Positions 25,302 to 37,234 of a stretch of 64,000 nucleotides of DNA are shown one piece after another (position 1 is the first letter of the stretch; each line of letters starts with the position of its first letter). The translations under genes were made by a program, and so were the position numbers. The notes beneath the pieces are model-generated. The model did not search any database. It was given only the letters and a program-made list of their open reading frames with translations, and was not told where the DNA came from. This stretch comes from Larix kaempferi (Eukaryota > Streptophyta > Pinopsida > Pinales > Pinaceae), in NCBI GenBank assembly GCA_027924585.1, contig BSBM01001932.1, forward strand, positions 124,001-188,000, in the 5' to 3' direction.

Positions 25302-25799
25302 TCATGTCTCCAACCTCAACAAATGATTAGGGCCTGCATTTAAATTTCCTGGTTTGACTACAATTTCAAAATCATGTTCTTGGAATAATAATAACCACCT
25401 ATAGATTCTCCCCCCCGAGAATGGATTATTGACCAAGTATCTTAAAGTAGAATGGTCAGTATAAATATGAAAATGAGACCCCAATAAATAATGCCTAAAT
25501 TTATGAAGTGCATACACCATTACTAGACCCTCTCTTTCTGTCATAGTATAGTTCCTTTCAGCTGTTGATAACTTTTTGTTGGAAAAATCGATTGGGTGAT
25601 CTATATATCCTTCTCTAGGTTGTGCCAAAACCGTACCCAAAGTTATGGATGAAGCATCGACATGTACATGAAACTCTTTTCTCCAATCTTGAAAGACTAG
25701 GATTGGTGCAGTTATCATATTTTCTTTCAGTGTGTCCAAACTCTTCTGGCATTCCTCATTCCACTGGAATTTAATATCTTTTTTCAACAGTTTCTCCAC
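25302..25799 (-). pseudogene. Element B RNase H domain
   Basis: A 165-codon open frame starts MEKLLKKDIKFQWNEECQKS and contains the first catalytic Asp in HVHVDASSITLGTVLAQP, the Glu in ERNYTMTEREGLVMVYALHK and the Asp in FHIYTDHSTLRYLVN. It ends with FEIVVKPGNLNAGPNHLLRL. These are the hallmarks of the gypsy RT-linked RNase H that removes the RNA template. It is the longest surviving frame of B. It is fused in principle to the RT upstream, but stops separate them. Confidence 0.9.
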
Positions 25800-25809
25800 A
25801 CGAGTATCA

Positions 25810-26512
25810 ATCTATGCATATCCCTTAATGAATTTCCTGTAATAACCTGTATGTAAAAATGTTGTTCTCAGCTGTCACACTAATGTTGGTCGTGGAGGAT
25901 CTAAAATAATAAAAATCTTGGTAGAATCCATCAAAAGACCCGGTTTACATACTACATGACCTATTAAAATACCAAAAGGACCACAAAAGATGCATTTCTT
26001 CAAATTTAAAGAGATCTGGCATTGTTTGCATCGGCCCAACATCAACCTTAACTTCTCAATATGATTCTTCAACAAACTAAAAACTATCCAATCATTGAAG
26101 TATAATTCATGAAACTTATGTATAAACTATTTGAAGGTTGCGATGTATACTAGTAGCTACCCCACTTTGTTTCAAACGTAGTTTTATGTCAATCCTCCTT
26201 GACAATCTTGATCCGATGATAACCAGAAAACCCATCAGTAAATGTGTAGGCTTCATGTCCTCCAACGCTCTCTAGTACCTCATCTGTAAGAGGGGTGGGG
26301 AATGGATCATGTAAGCATGCATCATTCAACTTTCTTAGGTCAACACATATCCTAACTTCCCCTGACTTCTTATCCTGAAATACCATAGGGCTAATCCACT
26401 CTGACTCTTCAACAGGTTCAATGATTCCTACATCCAACATTCTGACGATTTCAACCTTCACCTTCTCTTTATATATTGGATTTAACCTATAGGGTCTCTG
26501 CTTAATAGTCTT
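25810..26512 (-). pseudogene. Element B reverse transcriptase
   Basis: The frame resumes at 26512 (TIKQRPYRLNPIYKEKV) directly after copia C, completing the linker at 39828. It continues with GIIEPVEESEWISPMVFQDK, ICVDLRKLNDACLHDPFP and FTDGFSGYHRIK, the gypsy RT palm. The segment that should carry MPFGLKNAP is deleted, and the catalytic box reads YFNDW, so the second Asp is kept but the first is not. A C-terminal part lies at 26075-25875 (LKNHIEKLRLMLGRCKQCQI, then LKKCIFCGPFGILIGHVV). It is enzymatically dead. Confidence 0.85.
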
Positions 26513-28287
26513 TGTTAATTTTTTTTATTATCTTTAATTAGGAGATGCAATAATACTTGAAATCAAATAACAATCATACACATATGCAATCACATTCGAC
26601 GTATGAATTTACCCTGGGAAACACTCTATGACTTGAGGGAGAAAACCCTAACAAAACCTTCCATAGTATATTGATAGATAACAAAGAATGTCTTTTACAT
26701 CAAGCACCCTCGATGCAATTACAAATAAAGAGAAAGATAAAGAAGAGAGACTGAGAATAATATCCTACACAAAGATAAGCACATTTCCTTCAAGAGAGAA
26801 GAGAATTCACTTCACATAGATTCATCAATCTTGTATAACATATTTATGCATTCTTCTCATGCATCGACTTCTATTTTTATCTTCTGACTTCAGGATAAAC
26901 TCACCCTCCATTAGGATGCATCACTCTTGCATGAAGAAGTGTGCGCCATTTCCCATGCAATGCATTAACTCATTGAACTGTCTCTTAGGATGGACTCGCT
27001 CCTTAACTGAAAACTTGCCCACTTAGTTAGGTGGCCAACTTAAGTATCCTCATGCAAGTGCCACAACCTAAGTGTCATATTTTAGTTTAACATAAGTGTC
27101 GTCATGCACTAACACTTAGATATCTACATCGTCTTTGTTATCACTCAGTTAACTCTTGTAACTGATTCTTTCTTGTTAACATCACTATAAACTCACTTCA
27201 GGATAAACTCACCCTCCATTAGGATGCATCACTCTTGCATGAAGAAGTGTGCACCACTTCCCATTCAATGCATTAACTCATTGAACTGTCTCTTAGGATG
27301 GACTCGCTCCTTAACTGAAAACTTGCCCACTTAGTTAGGTGGCCAACTTAAGTATCCTCATGCAAGTGCCACAACCTAAGTGTCATATTTTAGTTTAACA
27401 TAAGTGTCGTCATGCACTAACACTTAGATATCTACATCGTCTTTGTTATCACTCAGTTAACTCTTGTAACTGATTCTTTTTATCTTCTGACTTCAGGATA
27501 AACTCACCCTCCATTAGGATGCATCACTCTTGCATGAAGAAGTGTGCGCCACTTCCCATGCAATGCATTAAATCATTGAACTGTCTCTTAGGATGGACTC
27601 GCTCCTTAACTGAAAACTTGCCCACTTAGTTAGGTGGCCAACTTAAGTATCCTCATGCAAGTGACACAACCTAAGTGTCATATTTTAGTTTAACATAAGT
27701 GTCGTCATGCACTAACACTTAGATATCTACATCGTCTTTGTTATCACTCAGTTAACTCTTGTAACTGATTCTTTCTTGTTAACATCACTATAGTGATCAA
27801 TTCGAGTTCTCCCTTGATTTACTGAAGTCTTCACTGAATTTTAACAATTTGAATTCTCTCTTAATTGATTATTTTATGTGCAATTCACATTTTCTAATAT
27901 ATTATCACATCTTATCTTTATCTCTTGTCTTATCTACATGGTCCACATGTGCCAGCTTAATTATCATATAAAATATACTAAGGATATTTTCCCAATTATG
28001 TGATCATATTGTTCTACTATCGTTCCAAGTGGTTATATGCTAAAGTAATTCACTCTAGAGGTGGCCAGTCTCTAGAGGAGACCTAATGAGTCAACCATGG
28101 TTAGTAGTACATCACACACCATACATGCTTTGACATGCAAAGCATCACCTCAACACATTAGGCACCACCTCAACACATGAGGATCTGTATTAACACAAAA
28201 TACTTTAGCCTTAACTTGCAATACTGTACAACATCATTAATTTGACGTACAAAGCACTTGCCTCAACACATGAAGCTTAACCATTCT
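26513..28287 (-). repeat. Element C 3' LTR, truncated and internally expanded
   Basis: It aligns with the 5' LTR from TGTTAATT to TTAACCATTCT (28287). Beyond that the two differ abruptly, and about 130 bp of the LTR's other end are missing. It contains three near-identical copies of a ~300-bp block present once in the 5' LTR. Confidence 0.85.
26887..27795. repeat. Triplicated ~300-bp block in element C's 3' LTR
   Basis: The landmark ACTTCAGGATAAACTCACCC occurs at 26887, 27194 and 27490 (spacings 307 and 296). The three units differ at only a few positions, about 99 percent identical by eye. The matching block in the 5' LTR (38879-39205) is single-copy and clearly more diverged. The expansion therefore happened in place, long after insertion. 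Confidence 0.9.
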
Positions 28288-29310
28288 GATGGTGTTGCTA
28301 CCGGTGTAGGCGGGTACCGACACAGGTGGCATGGATGGGTAATACAAAACCATGTTGAATGGTACCAATGTGGTGGAAGGAACCTTTCCTAAACGAGAAA
28401 TGGACCCAATAATCCCATCCGTTGAATGCGACGATCCCGAAGGTGTAGGATCCAGCAACTAATGTCGTGGGAAATCAAGAAGGATTGTGTAAATATATCT
28501 AGACTATGCATATATGAGGTCAAAATGTTGTTCTTTCATAATAGCCTCTTCCTTGCTTTGTGGCATGGAGGTGGAGACATCTTTATCTATGGTGGGTTGG
28601 AGATATTTGATAAACCAATCTAATAGAAAGGGAGGTTGTATTTCGATCTTACATAGTATGCAACATCTACGCCAGTCATGGATGTGGTCTACGATGTGGG
28701 TGGAAGTATTTTGACGAAACTCAATGAGAATTTCAAGGCCTGGGTGATGTCGGATTGGCAGTTGAAAGTATGTAAGAAAAGCGGTGTCCAATGTCGCAAA
28801 TGTGGAATGTGTGCCACTTTCTAGTTTTACGTACCATTTTGTTGTTATTCCAGTGAGGGTGCACTGGAATAGGTGAAGCCTCATGGGTTCATCCATTATG
28901 ATGTTAGATGAACACCATAAGTGGAAAGACATAACGTGGTTGGAGGGATCGTCTCCCTATTTTCCTTCAAATTTGGGAATATCGAAAGGACTCTTGTCTG
29001 GCATAGCTGGCCATGTCGCATCATGATCAATGGGGTCATTTTTTAGTTTGGCCAAATCAAGTAGATTTAAACTAGCCATGCATGGTAAGGTAGGGACGAT
29101 GGGTCTTTCTATTCTGTTTGGAATGTGACTTCCACGAGGGGAGACCCAAGTGGTGTTGTAAACAATGGATTACCTCCTATGAGAGAGGATGGGTCAAAGG
29201 GATCTGAGGGATCTCCTTGGGAATAATCCATCGGGGTACTAATTTCAATGGGGGAGGAAATGGTGTAATTAATAGATTCTCCAAGGGGAGAAAATGTACC
29301 TAGCAATGCA
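28288..29310 (-). pseudogene. Gypsy Gag fragment E
   Basis: The - strand carries an acidic, Pro/Ser-rich N-terminal part (29306-29109), then IPKFEGK and SNHVMSFHLWCSSNIIMDE. A 142-codon frame follows (28932-28504) with RLHLFQCTLTGITTKWYVKL, FLTYFQLPIRHHPGLEI, FRQNTSTHIVDHIHDWRR and a tail of SMPQSKEEAIMKEQHFDLIY. This is the Retrotrans_gag domain. A linker with SHSTDGIIGSISRLGK reaches 28288, where it abuts the broken LTR of element C. No zinc knuckle or pol follows. The same Gag type recurs at 61.3-62.1 kb. Confidence 0.85.
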
Positions 29311-32294
29311 TCGACTAGATGAACCTATCAATGATTCCTGGGAATGACCCCATCTTGAATTACCTCCGCGTGTAATATGGGGGGGAGGTGTAATGACACC
29401 CCTTGAAAGAGGCGATAGGCCTTGCAGTCTACGAGACTATCTTAGGATGTTGTTTTGTTCCTCAATGGTGAAGGCTTTGTGTCAAATGAGAGTGATAGTG
29501 AAATAAACACAATTTAAAAAAATGCAAAAATATCCCAATCACAACAGATCCAAAATGGTGTGATAAGTGAGTGATATGTGCAATATTGGTTTTAGTGTAT
29601 GATTTTCCACATGTAGGTTCTTTTTATTACGATTTAGTAAACTTGTAGTTAAAAATAAAATAGATGTAAATTCCCTAGACTTGACCTAACGTCCTTCCTC
29701 TCAAATGTAATTGGGCCTCCCAAAAGCACAATTTGATGGTGATAATGGTATCCACACACCAATTGAATAGTGGAGGTAATAAAGAGCCAGTTCTATCGGC
29801 GATGGGGCCAATGATCCAATCAAGAACACTTGGCATCACCTCCCAACGGAAATAGCTAACTTTAGGAGTCAATTGCACTCACAATTGCTCCTTGGTGATA
29901 TCCTAAATTGGCCCACTAAGTTACCTTGCATCAAGTGTGGATCAGTGGTTCGGCTTGCATGGTATAGTGTCATCAACCTACAACAAGCTAAGTGTCTTGC
30001 AGGGGAGAGCAAGGCAGCTATACCCCGACTTTCACCTCCTTGGTCACGGCGCACTTCTGAACCGGGTTTTATTTTAATACTTGCTTATAGCAGGATTTTG
30101 TAAGTACCCTATCAGACAACAATGCTATGTTTCAAAATATTGTTAATGAAACTAGATTGGTGGGAATTAATGGATTTCTAGCCCAATAAATCCTACCTAA
30201 CTAAAATATTGTTTTGTGACCTCTTGTGGAGGATTTTAGTTGGTTAAGATAATTACAATGTTGATTTTAAAGGGTTTGTATGTTTCACTTATGGAATGTA
30301 AGAGGGGTATTTCACAATCCCTATCTTTTTGATTCACCAATATCACATGAAGTGTGAAGTGAAGAGCATACTTAGAATGGAAGAGTTTTTAGGCCTCTTA
30401 TTGTGTGCTAGTGGAGCAAACACATGTGATAAAAGAAAAAAACAAATGATTTCATTGGAAAATTAACTAAAAGAGTATATCAAGCAATGTGTACTTTTAA
30501 CTCTAAGAGATGCTCATGGCACTCTGCAAAATCAAATTATTCTAACTAAATAGACAAGTGTGCAATGGAGGTATGTCACACTTCTCACCCTTTTTTTATT
30601 CACCAAGCTCACATGAAGTGCAAGGTGAAGAGCATACTTTGGGCGACAAGTGTATTTAGGTCCTTGCTTGTGCGCAAAAAGTGTTTTCTACATTAGCAAT
30701 ACTACTAAAAACAACATGTCGATTGATGCATAAAAAATAAATGGTCTTGAATACGAGTGACAACAATGGGGTCCATTGAAAGCCGCAAACTTGGTTACTT
30801 AGTTAAGTTTCGAGAGAGATGTACTCTTTACTTCCTAATATTGGTCTAGGTGCACTAATTACTAAAAATTAAGTAATTGGGTGAATTAGCCTTAATTTAA
30901 GTTCACTAGTAATCAACAATTGGGATGCCAAACTAAACTTTGTAGATAAAAAGCAAATAATAAACAATAGCGTGGCTAAATCACAATCTACCGCGCGTAC
31001 ACCGCAAGTAAATATAGAGCAGATGCACGGGTAATGCATTGACCTTCCATGTAGTTGTAATGAACAGTGTAGCGTGGGTTGTGAACTGATAACCTGTGTG
31101 TACGCGCAACTGTCAAAGTCGATTTCGCTCTATCAGCACGAAAGAGATGCCAAGAACTGCACGACTGCGGGAAAAAATGTCCTATGGCCATGATGGGGCC
31201 CAATTATGGAAACAAGCGGTGGAATACCTACTGTCCTACAAGTGAAAAACACCCAGAATTAGATACTTAGCATAAAACAACCTAGTTTCAAAATAAATGA
31301 ACAAAAATAAGTATGGTTCCCATTAGAACTGTTGTGGAAAAAAATTACACAAGTGCACTCTTCCACTTGGTAAGGGGCTAAGCCTTGTAGGTTGCAGCAA
31401 GGCCTCAGTCCTTGGAGCCCCTTTTGTTGGTGGTTGGTATTCCTCCAAGTGATCTTGCAAGATATTGTTAGTATAGTTCACATCCAAACATGAAAATATT
31501 GATGAATATAAAATGAAAGAGATGGGGGAAAGATGAAAAATCCAACAACAACCAAAGATATGCTAAACCACTCTTGTATTTCCCAATGGAATAGTTGCAC
31601 AACACCTAGGAGGTGAAGGATTCAAGGGAATCCAAAAATATCCCTTAGGGAGTCCTTTCTTATCCAAACTAAATGCTAAGTAGATGGAAGAATAATGGAG
31701 AGAGACACTTTCCCCTTGATGATAGGTGGAAAGCAAGCTTGGGAATGCTCAAAATGGTAGGAAATGGTGGGATACGAGGAATCTCCAACTCCAATCCAAC
31801 AACATAACCTTGCTCTAATTTCTCTCTACTAAATGCATGAAAATGGATTCCTTTTATAGGCCAAGAGGTGGCTAAGAAACAACTAGATCCAAATGTGAAC
31901 TCTCCTCCTTTATGAATTGGTTCCAAGGTACACAAGGGGGAATGATTAATGCCACAAAGTGTGTGAGGAGTCAAATTGGGATCCTTGGGGAGGATTGATC
32001 CTTCAATGCATCATTGGAAGTAAGTGGTCCCACTGTTTTGACAGTAGCGCGGCTATTGAAGGGAAAAAGGCGCAGGTGTAACGCGGGCATTGTTCAGGTA
32101 ACCTGCACTATAGCGCGGGTAACCTATGTAATACACGCACTACCCTTTGTTTTGACTGTTTATGGGCATTTGTGGACTCATACTGTGCTTTGGATATGTT
32201 GAGTATGCATGTGGTGCGATGCATTCTTTATGTTGATGATGCTTTACTGGATGAATTGTCGAAATGTTGCATGTGTGCGATTTTTAGGCGTTAA
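29311..32294 (-). other. Leader and LTR-like region, probably of gypsy fragment E
   Basis: No coding region is supported; frames at 29675, 29869 and 30988 (-) have no recognisable domain. A TATA box on the - strand (31851-31860) and a CG-rich cluster about 180-290 bases upstream of it (32034-32150) suggest a U3/R region driving transcription leftwards into gag E. A second CG-rich cluster lies at 30968-31170. A ~100-bp direct repeat (CACATGAAGTG...GGTGAAGAGCATACTT) occurs near 30335-30440 and again near 30608-30690. Terminal repeats and a primer site were not found. Confidence 0.4.
31851..31860 (-). promoter_or_regulatory. TATA box on the minus strand
   Basis: The - strand reads GGCCTATAAAAGGAATCC, a strong plant TATA context. 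It points toward gag fragment E, 2.5 kb downstream. Confidence 0.45.
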
Positions 32295-32871
32295 CACTCC
32301 TTGAGTGGTTACTTGTATTATGTGCTTTTCATATATGACTTTTCTCACAAGTCATGGGATTATTTTTTGAAATCAAAGAGTGAAAATTTCAACAAGTTTC
32401 AGAGTTTAAAACACTAGTTGAGAATCATATTGGAAAGCAAATTCATGCTTTGAGATCTGATAATGGAGGATATTTTGAGTCCCATGACTTCAATGAGTGT
32501 TGTCAAGATGCAGGGATAAGAAGACAATTGACTGTACCTTACAACCCTCACTAGAATGGGGTTGCTGAAAGAAAGAACATAACAATCTGTGAGGCTGCAA
32601 AAGCTATGATGTGTGATTAGGATTTGCCCACTTCCTTATGGGTAGCGTCCTCTAACACTGTTGTTTATATACAGAATAGAAGTACACTCGTGAAAAACCA
32701 GATGTTGGACACTTGCATATTTTCAGTTGTCATGTCTACATTCATGTCCCAAAAGAGAAGAGGAAAAAGATGGAGCCATCTGAAAAGAAAGACACATTTG
32801 TTGGATATAGTGAATCCTCCAAAGCTTATAGAATCTATATTCCAGGATGAAGGCACATTGAATTCAACTTA
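32295..32871 (+). pseudogene. Copia segment D: integrase core
   Basis: The + strand reads YYVLFIYDFSHKSWDYFLKS (first catalytic Asp), LRSDNGGYFESHDFNECC (second Asp) and LTVPYNPH-NGVAERKNITI (Glu). It continues with CEAAKAMM, LPTSLWVASSNTVVYIQNRS and, after a frameshift, DVGHLHIFSCHVYIHVPKEK and FVGYSESSKAYRIYIP. These are the DDE core and C-terminal hallmarks of Ty1/copia integrase. Two stops and at least one frameshift are present. It is split at 32872 by inverted-repeat element M1. Confidence 0.9.
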
Positions 32872-34791
32872 TTAGAGGAAATTTGGATGAAAAATGGGCC
32901 TCCTAAGGAAAATGGTAAAAAAATGCTTGTAGGCAATTTTTTATACTATTTCGCTTTTATCGAAACTGCCTAGGGTTATTTCAATTTTATCAAAGCTACT
33001 TTAGATATATATTTTATATTAAAATCAATTTATAAGGACGAAATTTCATGTAGTGTTTTCACCCAAAATAAGGAAAGAAAATTAAATACACAATGCCAAC
33101 TTAAAAGTTATTGGGTAATGTATTATCTAAAATATGGATGGATATATTAGTTCTGATATTAGTTATTATTATATTTAATTATATATTATATATTAGTTAA
33201 AAGTTATTGGACCTAACTTTTGACGATTATTATAAAATATTAATTATAATATAATATAATATTATATTAGTTGTAATATTAATTACTATACTATTACTAT
33301 TTATATTGGCCATATATTATCTAAAAGATGGATGGGTATATTAGTTAATATTAGTTAAAAATTATTAGACACAACTTTTGAGGGTTATTATAAAATCTTA
33401 ATTATAATATACTATTATGTATATTAGTTGTAATATTAATTACCATTACTATTATATATTTGTCACGTATTATCTAAAAGATGGATGGGTATATTAGTTA
33501 AAAGTTATTGGACCTAACTTTTGAGGGTTATTATAAAATATTAATTATAATATAATATTATTATATATTAGTTATAATATTAATTACTATTACTATGGTC
33601 AAATATTACCTAAAAGATTGGTGGGTATGTTAGTTATGATAAAAAGTTATGGACTTAAATTTGGACGGTTATTATAAAATATTAATTATAATATAATATT
33701 ATTTATATTAGTTGTAATATTAATTACTATTACTATTATATATTGGTCATGTATTATCTAAAAGATGGATCCGTATATTAGTTATGATATTAGTTAAAAA
33801 TTATTAGACCCAACTTTTGACTAGTATTATAAAATATTAATTATAATATAATATTATTATATATTAGTTGTAATATTAATTATTATTATTATATATTAGT
33901 CACGTATTATCTAAAATATGGATGGATATATTAGTTAAAAATTATTGGACCTAACTTTTGATGGTTATTATAAAATATTAATTATAATATAATATTATTA
34001 TATATTAGTTATAATATTAAGTACTATTATTATGGTCAATATTACATAAAATATTGATGGGTATGTTAGTTATGATATTAGTTATTAAGCACCCTCAAAT
34101 ACCTCCATGACACCTAAATTATGCAATTTCCATAGCTAATATATGTTGATTTAATATTTTTTAAAGATTTCCAATTGGTTGATTTAATATTTTTTAAAGA
34201 TTTCCAATCGAAATATGAACAAAATTAGACTGAAAATATGCTCGAGAAAGATTGAAAATGTAAAATATTTAAACTACACCAAAAGGTATTGGACCTAACT
34301 TTCAACCGTTATAAAATATTAATTATTATATAATAGTTATAATATTAATTACTATTACTATTATATATTATATATTGGTTAAATATTACATAAAATAATG
34401 ATGAGTTTATTAGTTATGATATTAGTTACTATTATATGTTATACATTAGTTATGATAATAATAAAATTTATTTGACCAATAATATTATTATATATTAGTA
34501 CTAATATTAATTATTATTACTATTATATATTATCTATGAATCACCTATTACCTAAAATCAGTTAGCATATTAATTTCATTATCAATATCCAAGATAATTT
34601 TGGGCAGCTTGGGTAGTGGAAAGACAAATTATATTATTAAAAAAGTTCACTTATCCCCAAATTATATAATAAAAAATTGCTTAAGAGGTGCTCTATTTTT
34701 TAATTTTAAAGCATTTTGATTGGTTAATACATGATGACATGGAATTTGGATTATGGTTGAAAGGCCCATTTTTCATCCAAATTTCCTCTAA
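32872..34791. mobile_element. Terminal-inverted-repeat element M1, filled with tandem repeats
   Basis: The left end TTAGAGGAAATTTGGATGAA, then AAATGGGCCT, and the right end AGGCCCATTTTTCATCC, then AAATTTCCTCTAA, are near-perfect inverses of about 30 bp. The subterminal CCTCCTAAGGAAAAT is shared with M2 and M3, so all three belong to one family. The 1.92-kb interior has no ORF. Most of it is an AT-rich tandem array. Flanking copia D integrase resumes after it (SRDVKFHGEVAFKCSK). TA or AT target duplications fit, but the ends are palindromic, so the superfamily is open. Confidence 0.85.
33110..34560. repeat. AT-rich tandem array, ~140-190-bp units
   Basis: The landmark ATTATCTAAAAGATGGATGG or a variant recurs near 33121, 33312, 33470, 33607, 33757, 33906 and 34044, with spacings of 137 to 191 bases. 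Weaker copies lie near 34387 and 34548. Each unit also contains a GGACCTAACTTTTGA-like segment and runs of TATTAATTATAATATAATATT. The array fills most of element M1. Confidence 0.85.
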
Positions 34792-35165
34792 TAGTAGAGA
34801 TGTAAAATTTCATGGAGAGGTTGCCTTCAAGTGCTCTAAATAACTTCAATGTGATTCAGATATGGAGGCTCATGAGACTCCCTTGATGGAGGATCTAATT
34901 TCTGATTCTCCCCTTTCATATGTTGAGAAGGAGAATCCATAAGAGTCTATAGATCCACTTGATCCTGAAGAGCCAATAGATATGATAGAAATATCTCCTG
35001 ATGAACCTCCTGCTAAGAGGAGATCTGCATGGTGTCGATACATTCTGCAAGAGGCAGAAAAGCATGGTGCACCACCAAGCTCATCCAGAGAGCAAAAGAG
35101 ACCTGAAATATTTTCACGATATGTAGCACAAATGAGTCACATTAGTGATTCATAACCCTCTACCT
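34792..35165 (+). pseudogene. Copia segment D: integrase C-terminus and linker
   Basis: This resumes the D frame after M1 with SRDVKFHGEVAFKCSK. An acidic linker follows (MEAHETPLMEDLISDSPLSY and DPLDPEEPIDMIEISPDEP), then RPEIFSRYVAQMSHISDS. Such linkers join integrase to RT in copia. Two or three stops are present. A ~660-bp insertion separates it from the RT. Confidence 0.8.
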
Positions 35166-35826
35166 TGTGAAAATCCTCACAGTAGATCTAAGAGATGATG
35201 TATACCTCACAAGAGTAATTATGATTAAGCAGGAAAATAGAAGAAGAGTGAACAAATACAGTATAATGAGCAACATAATAATATGGTACAGTAGAACTCA
35301 GATAGAAGCAATAATACTTCACACACACTAATTAATTAACAACAATATGGACAAATAAATAGTACAATGGTAGAGAGGATTTGAATGCCTAAGGTGGCAA
35401 TTCGAATTAGCCTCTCAGAGTGATCATAATCAATAGAGTGTCATCGGAGCACAACTAGGTGTCCTCATGATCATCGGAGCACAACTGGAAGTCTTCATCA
35501 TCATCAGTGGAGTCATCAATGCTCAAGTAACTGTCGACCATCAGTCAAACTGAGTCTGGTATGTGTAACTGAGTGACAACTGGACTGGTAGGTGAAGAAG
35601 GGCGAGTTGCTTCCTAAAATCAAGGAATAAGGGTGCATTAAGCAACTGGAGGGCTAAAACTAAATAGTGAGAAGCTCTTGGGGGCTGGCTAACTAAGGGC
35701 TAGGTGCTGGACTAATGAATGGGATGCATGCAAACCCTAAAAGTGCATGCATGACTGAAAATGTAAATGATCAAAATACTGGTGGGACTAGGATGGAGTA
35801 TAGGAATATCCTAACATACATATGAG
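35166..35826. mobile_element. Unclassified ~660-bp insertion between integrase and RT of D
   Basis: The copia reading stops near 35165 and resumes at 35827 with YEEESKKKVWKDAI, so this stretch is foreign. It has no ORF. It begins near TGTGAAAATCCTCACAG and contains a direct repeat (CATCGGAGCACAACT at about 35441 and 35473). It could be a decayed solo LTR, but no clean target duplication or CA terminus is visible. Confidence 0.5.
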
Positions 35827-36830
35827 GAAGAATCTAAGAAGAAAGTATGGAAAGATGCCATCATAGAAGAATACAAACCTATCATGAAGAATGATGTGTG
35901 GGAAGTGGTTCCTAAACCTGACGGGAAATCAATAGTAACTTCCAAGTGGATTTATAAAATCAAGCATGTAGTTGATGGAAGTATTGAAAAGTATAAAGAA
36001 ATATTTGTGGCTCGTAGTTTCTCACAGAAAGAAGGGATAAAATATGATGAGACATTCTATCCTATGGCCAGGTACACTACTATTCGAACCATAATTTCCC
36101 TTGCTTCAGTTTTGGGTTGGAAACTTCACCAGATAAATGTGAAGACTTAATTTATCAATGGTGAAGTTGAGGAAGAGGTTTACTGACATCAACCTAATGG
36201 GTTTGTATTCCATGGGAAGAAGTCCCATGTATTCAAACTTAAAAAAATATTGTATAGGAATAGGCAGGCCCCAAGGGCTTGGTATTCGAGAATCGACAAC
36301 TATATTCAGAGCTTGGGCTTCTCCAAAAGCGAAGCTAACCCCAAACTGTCTTAAAGGTTTTCAAGAACCAACCATTAATCTTGGTTCTCTGTGTTGATGA
36401 CTTGTTCCTCACTGGAGAGGAACAATAGATAGCTCGGTTCAAGAGGGATTTCACTTCTGAGTTTGAAATGAAAGACTTGGGTCTTATGCACTACTTCTTG
36501 GTCTGGAATTTTGGCAAATGAAAGATGAGATCTTTATTTCACAAGGAAAGTACACAGTTGATGTGTTGAGGATATTTGGTATGATGGACTGTAATTCCAT
36601 GTCTACTCCAATGATTTCTAATCTAAATAAGTTACATGAGTCATATTTTGGATCGGATCTAGTGGATCCTACCATGTATATACAGCTCATTGGTTCCTTG
36701 ATGTATTTGATACATGATAGACCAAACATATGTTATGTTGTGAGTATCTTGAGTCAGTTCATGTCTGAGCCAAGACATATACATTGGGTTGATTCCAAGC
36801 ATGTGCTTAGATACCTTTGAGGTACTATTG
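35827..36830 (+). pseudogene. Copia segment D: reverse transcriptase
   Basis: The + strand reads WKDAIIEEYKPIMKNDVWEV, SIVTSKWIYKIKHVVDGSIE, FVARSFSQKEGIKYDETF and TIRTIISLASVLGWKLHQIN. The catalytic box VDDLFLTGEE (near 36390) reads CVDD in place of YVDD. After frameshifts it continues with KGKYTVDVLRIFGMMD-type sequence, YIQLIGSLMYLIHDRPNICY and HWVDSKHVLRYL. All major copia RT blocks are present, broken by several stops and frameshifts. RT would copy the element's RNA into DNA. Confidence 0.9.
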
Positions 36831-37232
36831 CTCATGGACTCATATATGCTTCAAGTGGTGGAGTGATGCTACTTAGATATGTTGACTCCGAATAGGGTCG
36901 TATTATTGTGGACTGAAACAGTACACCCAGATTTTTTTTTTAGCTTGGTATCATCTATGATCTCTTAGTCCAATGGGAAGAAGGGCTATGTAGCCCAGAG
37001 TACTACAAAAGCAGAGTATATTGCAGCTAGTACCACCTACACACCGACACGTTGTGTGGCTTAGGAAGCTACTTGTTGGGTTGTTTAGTGAGAAGATTGA
37101 GACTACTGACATTCGCTCTGACAAACAGAGTTGCACTAACCTCTTTGAAAACCATGTGTTTCATGATAGATCGAAACACATTGAGAAGAAGTATTAATAC
37201 ATCAGAGACATGGTCTAGAGAGGCTCCATAAG
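36831..37232 (+). pseudogene. Copia segment D: RNase H, end truncated
   Basis: Fragments GGVMLLRYVDSE, WSNGKKGYVAQSTTKAEYIA and FHDRSKHIEKKY-YIRDMV appear in order across frameshifts. The usual C-terminal tail (about 40 residues) is missing because the segment ends near 37232 against the oppositely oriented protease of element C. No 3' LTR of D follows. Confidence 0.75.
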
Positions 37233-37234
37233 AC

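Noticed and set aside
32872-34791. Assigning M1 to a named DNA transposon superfamily
   Set aside because: TA and AT duplications both fit because the ends are palindromic, and there is no transposase.
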